Below, in pieces: positions 55,424-64,000 of a DNA stretch of 64,000 nt; the first letter of the stretch is position 1, and every line of letters starts with the position of its first letter. Under the pieces are notes generated by a model. It ran no database searches. It had not been told where the DNA came from and saw only the letters and a list, made by a program, of their open reading frames with translations. The position numbers and the translations under genes are program-made. The stretch is taken from contig NC_092646.1 in NCBI RefSeq assembly GCF_039555335.1, positions 18,438,029 through 18,502,028 of the forward strand, written 5' to 3'. The stretch is from Amphiura filiformis. Lineage: Eukaryota; Echinodermata; Ophiuroidea; Amphilepidida; Amphiuridae.

Positions 55424-55732
55424 TATACGCTGGCGAAGTTACGTAATAATCGGATTAACTACCATAGCAATAGGTGAAAACAATTTTTGAATATACCGCG
55501 CTGCACTGATACGTTCACGCGGTACCTCTTCATTGAACCATATCATGCTGATTACTTGCACCTGTAAGATTAATATCTTTGAAAAGACCAGTATTGTATT
55601 CAATCTATGATTGCAGACATACACAGGTGATGAGTGTAACCTGCTTGTAGTGCAGCGCGGTATGTTCAAAATTGTTTTCACCTATTGCTATGGTAATTAA
55701 TCCGATTAATTACGTAACTTCGCCAGCGTATA
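55424..55732. mobile_element. 309 bp MITE with about 85 bp TIRs
   Basis: Ends TATACGCTGGCGAAGTTACG and CGTAACTTCGCCAGCGTATA are perfect inverted repeats of 20 bp, continuing as a less perfect match through ATCGGATTAACTACCATAGC / GGTAATTAATCCGAT and CCGCGCTGCACT / AGTGCAGCGCGG. No coding sequence. The pair with 54923-55215 shows that the family has inserted at least twice here. Confidence 0.85.
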
Positions 55733-56073
55733 CTTAAGTACACAAATATATAAGTTAATAGGTTTACAATATTAAAATTAAATTCTAAATATACAATATA
55801 TTCTGTAGTAAATCGATCAAATGACGGTGATTAATCAGGTATTATATGCTTGATAAAATTAAACTGTCTGACCAGCTAGTATTCTCCTCCGCCGTCAGTG
55901 TGATTCCAGACACTCCACGTACCGTGTTGCGAAGGTGGAGGAGACTAAAGCTGTATTGACAAACACGCATGCGTTAAAAAATATGTAGCCTAGGTCGAAT
56001 AATAGCGTGACGTAGTTTCCGGCATTGTTCCTATGCACTTTCACCCTCCTGATGGGACGTCTCTCTGTCTATA

Positions 56074-56306
56074 GAGGTTGTGCGTGACATTATTGATTGG
56101 CTCCAAACAAAGGATTTGAACCGGTGTCCTTCACCGTAATCATGGCGCATTGCAGTCTATTCAATCAAATGTTGTCATCAACCTATTTGATTGTAGTGCA
56201 TTTGTTATGTGTGGAGATGAACTGTCGCGGTAGATTGCAATCATGCTTTTTTGAATGCATTTGAGTAGTCCGCCATACTTACGGTATGATATATGCACAA
56301 CCTCTA
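56074..56306. mobile_element. small TIR element containing a tRNA-like stretch
   Basis: ATAGAGGTTGTGC at the left and GCACAACCTCTAT at the right are perfect 13 bp inverted repeats 230 bp apart. Inside, the minus strand reads GGTTCAAATCC (56112-56122), a good B-box, preceded by AATAGACTGC, A-box-like, near 56160. This may be a tRNA-derived SINE caught between chance inverted words or a MITE with pol III sequences. Confidence 0.45.
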
Positions 56307-56445
56307 TTTCATCACGCCGGTAGAGTCAGCTATGTGCTCATGACTTGTAACATGAACGAGATCAACAGCGTTACACAATAACTAAGGTAAGAAAATATCA
56401 TGTTTTATAATTTGTATTTTATATGGGTTCAAGTAGGGGTAGGTA

Positions 56446-58076
56446 CTCAGTTCCAATAATTGAAACTCCCCGCAAGTTCCAACAGGTGCTGGGGGTAGTC
56501 GGGATTATGCACTTTCAGTTTCTCACGCGTTTGAACGGGAATTGGATTGCGTACTTTTTCGATGTCTAGTGAGCAAATTTCTTCAATATTTTGAGAAAAT
56601 GATGTCAAATTTTCTATTCTATATTGTTTGGTAATAATGTCTTTTGCCAATAGTATGTTTAAAGTTGTAATTTTGTGTTTTTGATCGCAAAGATCGGATA
56701 TTTTCGTTCCCGATTCGAATTCTGAACCCTTCGCAAGGGTGCCGATTTCAGCAGAACTTTGACGATAATTTTGCCTTTTGGACACTAAAATGCATTCGAT
56801 CCTTAATTTTGTTTCAACCGAGTCTTAAATTAGCAAGCACAATAACGTTGGTACCACTTTTATATACATTGATAAAATTTTAAACATTTTTTCAAGTTTC
56901 TAACCGGCGCAAATCGTTAAGTGTGTATTTCCCATTGACATCCAAAATGGGAAATACGAGTCTGATGGACATAGGAACGGCGTCCATGAGACTCAGCGAG
57001 TCTAGCTGGGGGTGTGTTTGTATGTGTTTAATGTGCATTCACATACACACTTAGCCGTCGGTACGAAGAAATTGTTGCTCCGAAAATGATTGCAAATTAC
57101 ACATTTGTAATCATTTTTCACCACAAAATATGATATGAAAACACAGGTGATGAATGTATGAATATATGGAGAGGTGAAACAGGTTGTTAATTATTATCAA
57201 TATTAATATTTTGCGACATTTATAATGAAAATAATTAACACTGTAGACACCCTATGGCACCTTCTACAACTTGAGAACAAGTCCTCAAACGTTCGAAATT
57301 TGTAGTTACTACAACTGGGTAAGTACTATACTTCTCTAAGGCCACAGCACTTTGTATTTACAGTCTGGTTAGACCGAATAATCAGTCCCAATACAAAATC
57401 TACTTACTGACATTAGTCTGGCAGGCAATGGCCCATCCAGAGGGCATCAACAAAAGCGCTAATTTCCTGCTGGTAAATTTTTCCTATTCATTTTAGGAAA
57501 TTGTAAACAAGAAGTCTAGCAACGAATTTGCTCACCGATAGCTTCACATTCGAAGCTAGAGACCATCGCTAAAACATGACACAGTGTAAGGCAATGGTCA
57601 GTCATTTATCTATTGGTCGTTAGGCTAAAATTAGTCAGCTAAAACGGCAAATGTATTTTTTTAATTTTTTTTTTTATATATATATTTTCATTTTTGCCGT
57701 AAAATCATAACATTCTGAGCAGTTGTAGTAACTACAAATTTCAAACGTTTGAGGACTTGTTCTCAAGTTGTAGCCTGTGCCATAGGGTGTCTTCAGTGTT
57801 AATTGTTTACATTATAAATGTCGCAAAATATTAAAATTGACAATAATTAACAACCTGTTTGACCTCTCCATACATTCATACATTGCTCACCACATCACAT
57901 TTTGTGGTGAAAAATGATTACACAAATGTGTAATTTGCAATCATTTTTGGAGCAACGATTTCTTCGTACCGACGGCTATGTGTGTATGTGAATGCACATT
58001 CACATACAAACACATACACAGCACCTGTTGGAACTCCCGGTCGGAGCCGGGAGTTTCAATTATTGGTACTGCATTC
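56446..58076. mobile_element. 1.63 kb long-inverted-repeat element
   Basis: The outer arm TTCCAATAATTGAAACTCCC / GGGAGTTTCAATTATTGG is paired with AGTTCCAACAGGTGCTG / CAGCACCTGTTGGAACT. The inner arm (57002-57325 against 57725-58012) is about 300 bp and includes TAGCCGTCGGTACGAAGAAA, AAATTACACATTTGTAATCA and CAAGTCCTCAAACGTT. On the left a 0.5 kb segment (56500-57002) separates outer from inner arm; on the right they are almost contiguous. It is probably a large MITE or fold-back that acquired an insertion on one side. Confidence 0.8.
56447..56785 (-). other. 112-codon open frame in the inverted-repeat element, unrecognised
   Basis: Minus-strand frame starting MSKRQNYRQSSAEIGTLAKG and containing LAKDIITKQYRIENLTSF and EEICSLDIEKVRNPIP. 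The last dozen residues (LELAGSFNYWN) read into the inverted-repeat arm. Composition is protein-like (mixed charged and hydrophobic), unlike most AT-driven frames here. No domain, catalytic motif or splice site is recognised. It might be transposon cargo or a captured exon, or chance. Confidence 0.25.
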
Positions 58077-58837
58077 TGAGACATATTTTGAAAAAATATG
58101 CACTTAATTTAATACTCGCATTGTTTAGGTATCAAACAATGGATTTTTTTGTATATCCAATGTGTAAATCAACCACAATTTTATACTGCGTACTTTTGAA
58201 CGCTCGAAAATGACATCTTAATTCAAAATCTAGTTTGAAAAAATCTTTTTTGAAACGGCCATGGCCTTATAGCATTATTTTTTCAGCCTTATGTGACTAT
58301 CATTTGAAGACTATACATCCTCTGGGGAGCAGTTTCAGACAATAGCTTGGGATTATTGGGGCAGGGATTATCTTTCGAATCCTTTCATGACCACTGAAGC
58401 ATAGTCAAGGACACCGCGCAAATTGAAAGACTTGTCGCTCGCGACAAAAGAATGTCAAAGGTCATAAAACATAAATTTTGTGTATTCAGCTCCCCATAAT
58501 AATTGGTCTTATGAACAACGGCTGGAAGAGCAATTGAAGTTCAGAAGTAAACACACCTGATCACTAGGACGATCACATTCAAAATGTTGCTAAAATTGCA
58601 CTTCAATTAAATTCTAGACTGTTCAAAATAGGCTGCTGTTCGTAAGATATATAATATGGGGAGCGGAAAACACCAAATTTGTGTATTAAGGCGTGGGGTA
58701 TGGGCGAACTTGAAGTACAGGTATCTGAAGAGGGGAAGCAACGAGTTACGTCACCTTGGTCTGGGGCGGACATTTTAAAAATGAATTTAGAAGAGCAGCA
58801 ACGACATCACTTGCATTACATTCCAGATGCATCATAT

Positions 58838-59010
58838 GCAAAATTTGAGGAAATTCGCACGAGTCCGTTTTATTTTAGGGCCATTTGTCTATAACTGGTC
58901 TTTACATGTAGCCCTATGGAGAGAGTGCCCGTTGAGGGCACTATAACCCCCATTTTATGAACAAAAATGTGATTAAAAAAAACGGACTCGTGCGAATTTT
59001 CTAAAATTGT
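58838..59010. repeat. inverted repeat, about 28 bp strong arms
   Basis: AAATTCGCACGAGTCCGTTT and AAACGGACTCGTGCGAATTT face each other across about 90 bp. Weaker complementarity extends outward (AGAAGAGCAG near 58790 with CTGCTCTTCT near 59068), suggesting a decayed fold-back of about 400 bp. The open frame 58679-58894 reads into the left arm and is not supported. Confidence 0.7.
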
Positions 59011-59194
59011 TAGAGTATGTAGTATGAACATGTAGAAATATAATCAAGTAGTTGCCCTACCTGCTCTTCTCCGAAAAAATAAAAAGTCCTATACCTCATT
59101 GATAATGAAACCTAGGTATACCCCAAATCACAGCGGCAGGTAGTGACTGGACCGCCGAGTGCGAATATATATTTATTTTGGAAGGTTCGTGTTT

Positions 59195-59410
59195 ATTTTA
59201 AATTTTGGCGATATTTCAAAAAAGCGACATGCCAAAGACAACTCTTTATGCACATAGTTTGTTATTGTTATTGCAGTTCTTACCTACGTTACCATTCGCT
59301 TGGGTGATCTACTAATATTATATATTTTATGACTGCAATCTGGCGTTTTCAATGCGTTTTAAACGTATCATGAAATTAACGCAAATATCTAGTCACGCTA
59401 GACTGAGTTG
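59195..59410 (+). repeat. direct repeat, copy 1 (5' of EGF gene exon 1)
   Basis: Shares CACATAGTTTGTTATTGTTA, TGCAGTTCTT, ACTAATATTATATATTTT and ATATCTAGTCACGCT with 60385-60610, about 1.2 kb away in the same orientation. The pair brackets exon 1 of the EGF-like gene. Confidence 0.85.
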
Positions 59411-59793
59411 CAATAAATGTCTACGCTGATCGACCGAAAAACGATAGTAATGAACCCCGTTATACAGGGTGTCCAAAGAAACAAACAACAACAACAAACA
59501 ACCCTCATTACGATGTCATAGTCCATGTCATTAAACGTGTGTGTTATTTCAATCTTTGATGTAGCCAAACCCCATCCGTGGACAGAGTTAAAAACGTGTA
59601 CATTTCTTTAAAAGGGTATAGCTTCAAAAATAGTAAACAAGGCCACGAACCTATGGAACTTGGTGTATCTCATAGGAACCTTAAAATTATAGTTGTCCAT
59701 GATGACAACGATAACAAAATAATAAGTTGAAATGCTAAATTGTGTCACATTGAGGTTTTCAAATAGTTTCGTAATTTGTATTCTGTACAGAGA

Positions 59794-60005
59794 ATGGCTG
59801 GATCCAATCGCATTCTTCTCATCCTCGCATGTGTTGACGTGCTGCTCGTAGACGTATGTATGATGAAATCTTACAATGATGTCAACCTGGTTAATGTAGG
59901 AACATACCGCCCTCGTGCGTTCAGGAGGCGAGAGAGACGTTCAGCTCTTTTTCATAAAACTAGTACGGAGATGCCGATCCCCCCACAGGAGACTTGTCCG
60001 TGCAG
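59794..60005 (+). CDS. EGF-like gene exon 1 (signal peptide)
   Basis: Starts at ATG 59794 (AGAATGG context) and ends at the donor GTGCAG|GTAAAG. The frame is open 18 bases further upstream but only from TTG. CTGTACAG just before the ATG could be an acceptor, so a 5' UTR exon may exist. Confidence 0.7.
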
Positions 60006-60300
60006 GTAAAGTATAAAATAATAAAGAAATACACAAACAAGAATTAAACAGGGAAGGGAAGTACAGAACAGAAATCATACATTATCTAACGGCTGATCTA
60101 GTGGTGTATCTGCGCTTAAAAGGCACAACGTCTAACTTAGTCCAACAGGGATCTAGAATGAGCGTTTACGGCGTTTCGACAGTATTAACCAGTGTAATTT
60201 ATATATTTGCTTTCCATGTATAAATTTGTATCATGTGTTATTATCATGTTTATTGTAAAGCACTTTGAGATATTTTATTGTACTGCGCTATAAGAACTAA

Positions 60301-60364
<64 letters not shown>

Positions 60365-61934
60365 GTTTAAATGTTGAGGCGTTTTTCCAAAATTTGATAT
60401 TTTTGGTGATATATCAAAAAAGGACATACCAAAGACGACTATTTGGGCACATAGTTTGTTATTGTTATTGCAGTTCTTGTCCACATACCTACGTTGCCAT
60501 TCGCTTTAGTGATTTACTAATATTATATATTTTGTGACTGCAATTTGGCGTTTTCAAGCTTAACATGAAATTAACGCGAATATCTAGTCACGCTCCTTTT
60601 AGGCTGAGAAAAAAAATGCAATTTCTGAACTGCAAACTTATTTGGCCCGCGATCTGAGCTGGTCCTTTTCTATTGACTGTGTCTGTTACAGGCACACTCC
60701 CTCTGTAATCAAAAGCAGGTTCCGCCCATTACACATCCCTTAATTTCATTGTTTTCAGTTCTATACCATGCCAACATCTTGGTGAGTGTAAAAACAAGAG
60801 GACTAAAGTAGGCGACAGCTATGAGTACCAATTTGAATGCACGTGTTTCGAGGAATGGGAAGGAAATACGTGCAACATGTGTGATGATGAAAAGAAAAGT
60901 AAGTACTGATTCTTATAGTTATATTGACAGAAGAATTTTGTTACACTAGAAAGCGCCAGCCCCCGGGGTAAAAGCAGGGGGCGGCCAAATTGAAGGGGCG
61001 GCGGAAGAAGAAGGGGCGGCAAAAACAGGGGCGGCAAAAACGAAGGGGGCGGCAAAAAGAATTAATAAATAAAAAAGGCCGTAAAAATTTGATAAAGCAT
61101 AAACATTTTTGAAAAATTGGTACTCAACATAAAAATGTGCTGCTTTAAAAGCGCTAGCGCCTGAAACCTTTTTTTTTTGCTCACAAAATGAGTACATTAA
61201 GGTTGGACCCCCCCCTCAAGTAGCTTGTTGAATCAAAAGCTAGCTACAGAGGGCTCAAACATGATCAAAACGCTCAGTTTTGTAAGTTTTATAGAACCAA
61301 AATCCTATCGTGATCGACCAGTAATGAAAGATTTGTATATACAAAGACTAACTTCAGCTGTTCAGTCTATGTATTCCGAGTTTTTGCTTTATACTCTCCT
61401 TGATCACTATTGTCAAAAGAGTGAAATTAGGAGTGACAATTGTATGATTTTGAATGCAGACAATTTCCTCAAAATTGATTGGATATGAAATTTTAACCTT
61501 TATGCCCAGTTAGACCTAAAGGATTAGGATGTTTCATCTGGTAAAACACAATAATATGTTTATAACAAATCCAAAAAATTATTGCTGTATAATGAGCCTA
61601 GAAGAAAATAGTGAACCACTCTTGCTTTATTTCAGTAACTATATGCGAAGACAGTTGTTTTGGGTTTAATGGTAATGGCGAGTGCAACGATGGTGGGTTT
61701 GGTCATGTATCATTTGACTGCAATTATGGAACTGACTGTTCTGATTGCTCAGCACGGTGCATGCGAATTCAACAAGAATCATCCACTCAAGAATCAACGA
61801 CTCAAGAATCAACCACTTACCGAGAAACCACAACGGAACCTGAACCTGAACCAGAACCTGAACCAGAACCTGAACCTGAACCTGAACCGGAACCAGAACC
61901 GGAGCCGGAGCCAGAACCGGAACCGGACAGATAA
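59794..61934 (+). CDS. secreted EGF-like / cysteine-rich protein with EP repeat, three exons, 216 aa
   Basis: Joining 59794-60005, 60759-60898 and 61636-61934 gives 651 bases, 216 residues, all at GT..AG borders with compatible phases. Residues 1-22 (MAGSNRILLILACVDVLLVD) look like a signal peptide. A basic stretch RAFRRRERR (41-49) could be a furin-type site. An EGF-like domain spans about 68-113: CPC, IPCQHLGEC, FECTC, EEWEGNTC. A second module, 121-159, reads CEDSCFGFNGNGECNDGGFG and ends GTDCSDCSARC, with LNR/Notch-repeat-like cysteine and Asp/Asn spacing. A Ser/Thr/Gln-rich linker leads to 15 Glu-Pro dipeptides at the C-terminus. No membrane anchor is seen. Function is unknown; extracellular calcium binding or adhesion is an inference only. 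Confidence 0.72.
60225..60365 (+). mobile_element. (TTA)n with non-LTR/SINE-like 3' tail
   Basis: TGTAAAGCACTTTGAGATAT and ACTGCGCTATAAGAACTAAA run directly into about 20 TTA triplets (60302-60364). An AAGCRCTTTGAG...GCGCTATA...(TTA)n end is typical of the 3' tail of some invertebrate SINE/LINE families. It lies in intron 1 of the EGF-like gene. Only the tail is recognisable. Confidence 0.5.
60385..60610 (+). repeat. direct repeat, copy 2 (intron 1 of EGF gene)
   Basis: Partner of 59195-59410, with insertions such as CACATACC and a missing GCGTTTTAAAC segment. It begins right after the (TTA)n tract. Confidence 0.85.
60759..60898 (+). CDS. EGF-like gene exon 2 (EGF domain)
   Basis: Acceptor CATTGTTTTCAG and donor AAAA|GTAAGT are both strong. 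The 140-base exon encodes SIPCQHLGECKNK, YEYQFECTCFEEWEGNTC and NMCDDEKK. No long open frame covers it, so it would be missed by length filters. Confidence 0.8.
60950..61070 (+). repeat. GGGGCGGC-rich dispersed repeat, G-quadruplex-prone
   Basis: Contains CCCCGGGGTAAAAGCAGGGG and five GGGGCGGC-type blocks at short intervals on the plus strand. It is the inverse of the repeat at 15409-15612 (CCCCTGCTTTTACCCCGGGG there). It lies in intron 2 of the EGF-like gene. Overlapping open frames are compositional. Confidence 0.7.
61225..61488 (+). other. 87-codon open frame in intron 2, unrecognised
   Basis: Contains SFVSFIEPKSYRDRPVMKDL and YSEFLLYTLLDHYCQKSE, protein-like in composition. No splice site frames it within the EGF gene and no family is recognised. 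It may be a transposon remnant or chance. Confidence 0.2.
61636..61934 (+). CDS. EGF-like gene exon 3 (LNR-like module, EP tail)
   Basis: Acceptor CTTTATTTCAG|TAACT. The first two bases complete Ile118. It encodes the CEDSC...CSARC module, three QESTT-type repeats and the EP tail, ending in AGATAA at 61934. No AATAAA was seen in the next 600 bp, so the polyadenylation site is undetermined. Confidence 0.75.
61837..61926 (+). repeat. (GARCCN)15 hexanucleotide repeat coding Glu-Pro
   Basis: Fifteen hexamers, mostly GAACCT, GAACCA or GAACCG with two GAGCCN units. All variation is at synonymous third positions of the Glu-Pro frame. The other forward frame reads Asn-Leu/Asn-Gln runs and the reverse reads Arg-Phe runs; neither is supported as coding. 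Confidence 0.9.
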
Positions 61935-61939
61935 GGACT

Positions 61940-63065
61940 TACGATCTATTCTAGGACCATTATTCTCACGAAAGCACGTTATGGGCAATTCAGTATCGAA
62001 GTTACGTAATGTTGCTATGTCAACGGCATCCGCGCTTGAGTAATGAACCACGATCGAAACAATCACCACACATGGCACTCGAAGGCATACCAAAATATCG
62101 TGATCCGGTAACCAAGAGAATTACGTAACAACTTCGATGCTGAATATACAGCTCGCAAACTGGACTGATCGTTTTCAAGTCCAGGTAAATGAAAACTGAT
62201 TAGTCTGATTTATCTTTTTTACATTTACTTCTAGTAGCTGTTGATATTAGTATCTTTTATTTTGTTTTAATAATTTATAATGAATGATTTTTATTATCGT
62301 AATCAAATTGTCCTGTTTTATACACAAAGAAGAATATCTAAATGTGTTATTCTGAAATTAGCAGAAATTGGTTTATATCAACTCACGCATCTACTCTACC
62401 CACCCGCACCCTAAGGAATGAAATGACACTGACAATTTCAGTCTATGTTGCTAGTATTTTCTTCCAATCTTAAGATTAATCGAAGTATCAACATTTCCTT
62501 ATTCGATAGACAATTCAAAAGCATGAAAATGTTATACCCACCTTTGCATAAGCCAGCAATATAATTTGCTCTTAAAAGAAACCCGATTTCAAAATGCATT
62601 CAGTTTCTTTGGAATCATCTGGGTTAAAAATAATGTTTGTTTCTACTCTTCACAACAGGGCACAACCTAAGACCAAAACTGCCAAAATACATTCACAAAA
62701 AAAGCCCTACATGCATACATGCCAATAGACTATACCATTATTTTAATTGGTACGCTTCTGCCATAGATGGGGGAAGTAACCCTCACATCGTAGACAACGT
62801 AGGACAAGCCTATGGTAGTGTATAAAAAACCGCGCGAGATCACGTAGAAGCATAAGCCGAGATAAGATTCCGTTCAAAGTCATAATTTGGTCTTAGTAAC
62901 CATGCGGGGCTTTTCTAAAGTTGGGCCTACATTACAAGCAAGTCTGTCTATGGAAGTTTTCCGCACTCGCCGCTGTCGCTTCGTCAAGCTTGATTTAATA
63001 ACAGGCAAAACAGAGACTTTGCGGGGGACGCGTGTTTTTCCTATGATATATACCACTATTCAAGC
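61940..63065. other. intergenic after the EGF-like gene
   Basis: No gene or strong repeat is recognised. The open frames 62637-62825 and 62887-63087 carry no domain or splice context. Confidence 0.4.
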
Positions 63066-63069
63066 CCCC

Positions 63070-63676
63070 AAGGCTGAGTTCACATAGAAGTATACGGTAT
63101 ACGGTATTCGCTATACGAAATACGCTCATTCGATCAGGCTGAGTTCATATAGGGTATACTATGTGAACTCAGCCTGATCGAATGAGCGTATTTCGTACAG
63201 CGAATAGCGAGTATGTCAGTTTACCATTTTTCTTCGTCTTATCAAATGCTTGTAACTTTGCTTCTTGATGTCACATTGCATTCAATGAGGTGTCATAATG
63301 TGCAGAATTAGATAGTGCATCTATTAAAAAAATGAATTTACCCACATTATGGTTTAGGTTTTTAAAATTAGGACGATATACGCTGCACTAAAATCGAACA
63401 CGCACGATTCCCACTATACTATACTATACGCAGGTATACGGCCTTTTCGAATAGCTCTTATGTGACCCGGTACTATGAAATTACCTTGCTCGATTTAAAC
63501 TATACGCGTGCACCTGCAAAACGTGCATCGTATAACCGAATAGTATACTTCTATGCGATCGTAGCCTTATGTGACCCGGTACTATGAAATTGCCTTGCTC
63601 GATTTGAGCTATACGCGTGCACCTGCAAAACGTGCACCGTATACCCGAATAGTATACTTCTATGTGAACGCAGCCC
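63070..63676. mobile_element. about 607 bp composite TIR element with hairpin and tandem repeat
   Basis: Ends GGCTGAGTTCACATAGAAGT and ACTTCTATGTGAACGCAGCC are inverted repeats with one mismatch. Near the left end, 63100-63205 is a palindrome (TACGCTCATTCGATCAGGCT with AGCCTGATCGAATGAGCGTA). Near the right end, two copies of a 109 bp unit (63458-63566 and 63567-63675) share CTTATGTGACCCGGTACTAT, CTTGCTCGATTT and TGCACCTGCAAAACGTGCA. No protein is encoded. Confidence 0.8.
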
Positions 63677-63679
63677 AAT

Positions 63680-64000
63680 GACCTCGCGACCTTGTTCAAT
63701 GAGGCAATACGGTTCACCATAGTGATACGTAATTATTCATGCAAACAATTCAACAAAAGTTCTTACACTGGAGTCAAATCTGACTCTTATTTTAACATTT
63801 CCTGAATACGTCACCTGTAAATCCAGTAGCGACGTCAAACATTACACTCATAGAAATGACGTGTTCGCCTTGTTGGCGCAATTCAAAAGGAGTAAGTTTG
63901 GACAACTCAAAAAGTGCAAAAGTTGCCAAAACAAAATTCATTTTAATCCGAAATTAAAAAATGCTGAAAATGCTCAAAAAGTTCCGTCAACTAATCAACT
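63680..64000. other. right edge, nothing recognised
   Basis: AT-rich sequence without supported features, truncated by the window end. Confidence 0.4.

Noticed and set aside
59460..59480. TATACAGGGTGTCC, resembling a common transposon terminus
   Set aside because: No matching inverted end was found nearby, so a single word is not enough to call an element.
61660..62043. 127-residue frame through the Glu-Pro repeat in the second forward frame
   Set aside because: It lacks the cysteine-rich module, gives Asn/Leu/Arg-rich repeats from the same hexamers, and has no fitting splice phase. The exon 3 frame explains the sequence better.

Overview
This is a eukaryotic, almost certainly metazoan, window. 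Coding sequence is split by GT..AG introns, and the few real proteins are animal types: a bombesin/neuromedin-B-like rhodopsin-family receptor, an F-box/leucine-rich-repeat protein and a secreted EGF-like cysteine-rich protein. The rest is AT-rich non-coding DNA dense in miniature inverted-repeat elements and decayed non-LTR and Penelope-like retroelements. This fits a marine invertebrate; an echinoderm or hemichordate is my guess and is not proven by anything here.

Layout. 0-24 kb has no gene I can support. It holds decayed retroelements (429-790, about 17.3 kb, about 18.7 kb), fold-back elements, a tandem segmental duplication (5.8-7.5 and 7.7-9.3 kb), tRNA-like SINE heads and purine microsatellites. 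24.1-40.1 kb is one tandem array of five related units that shrink from about 4.4 to about 2.4 kb. Units 1, 3 and 5 carry a block that units 2 and 4 lack, so the array has an A-B-A-B-A pattern. Three units carry later insertions whose empty sites survive in sister units. 41.3-42.15 kb (minus strand) is the 5' coding exon of the receptor. It ends at a splice donor after TM6 and has a one-base frameshift in intracellular loop 2. No TM7 exon is visible before the array. 45-49 kb is a second tandem duplication carrying LINE reverse-transcriptase remnants and a TA-flanked miniature element. 51.4-53.8 kb (plus) is a complete two-exon F-box/LRR gene of 481 residues with a miniature element in its only intron. 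54.9-59.0 kb is a cluster of inverted-repeat elements, including a 1.6 kb one. 59.8-61.9 kb (plus) is a three-exon gene for a 216-residue predicted secreted protein with an EGF-like domain, an LNR-like cysteine-rich module and a C-terminal glutamate-proline repeat. 63.07-63.68 kb is a composite terminal-inverted-repeat element.

The three host genes look functionally unrelated: a neuropeptide-type receptor at the plasma membrane, a putative SCF ubiquitin-ligase substrate adaptor, and an extracellular protein. The most unusual parts are the alternating array with its internal record of insertions and the coding-like cargo inside one of those insertions. All repeat and homology statements come from reading the sequence by eye; no alignment or database search was run.
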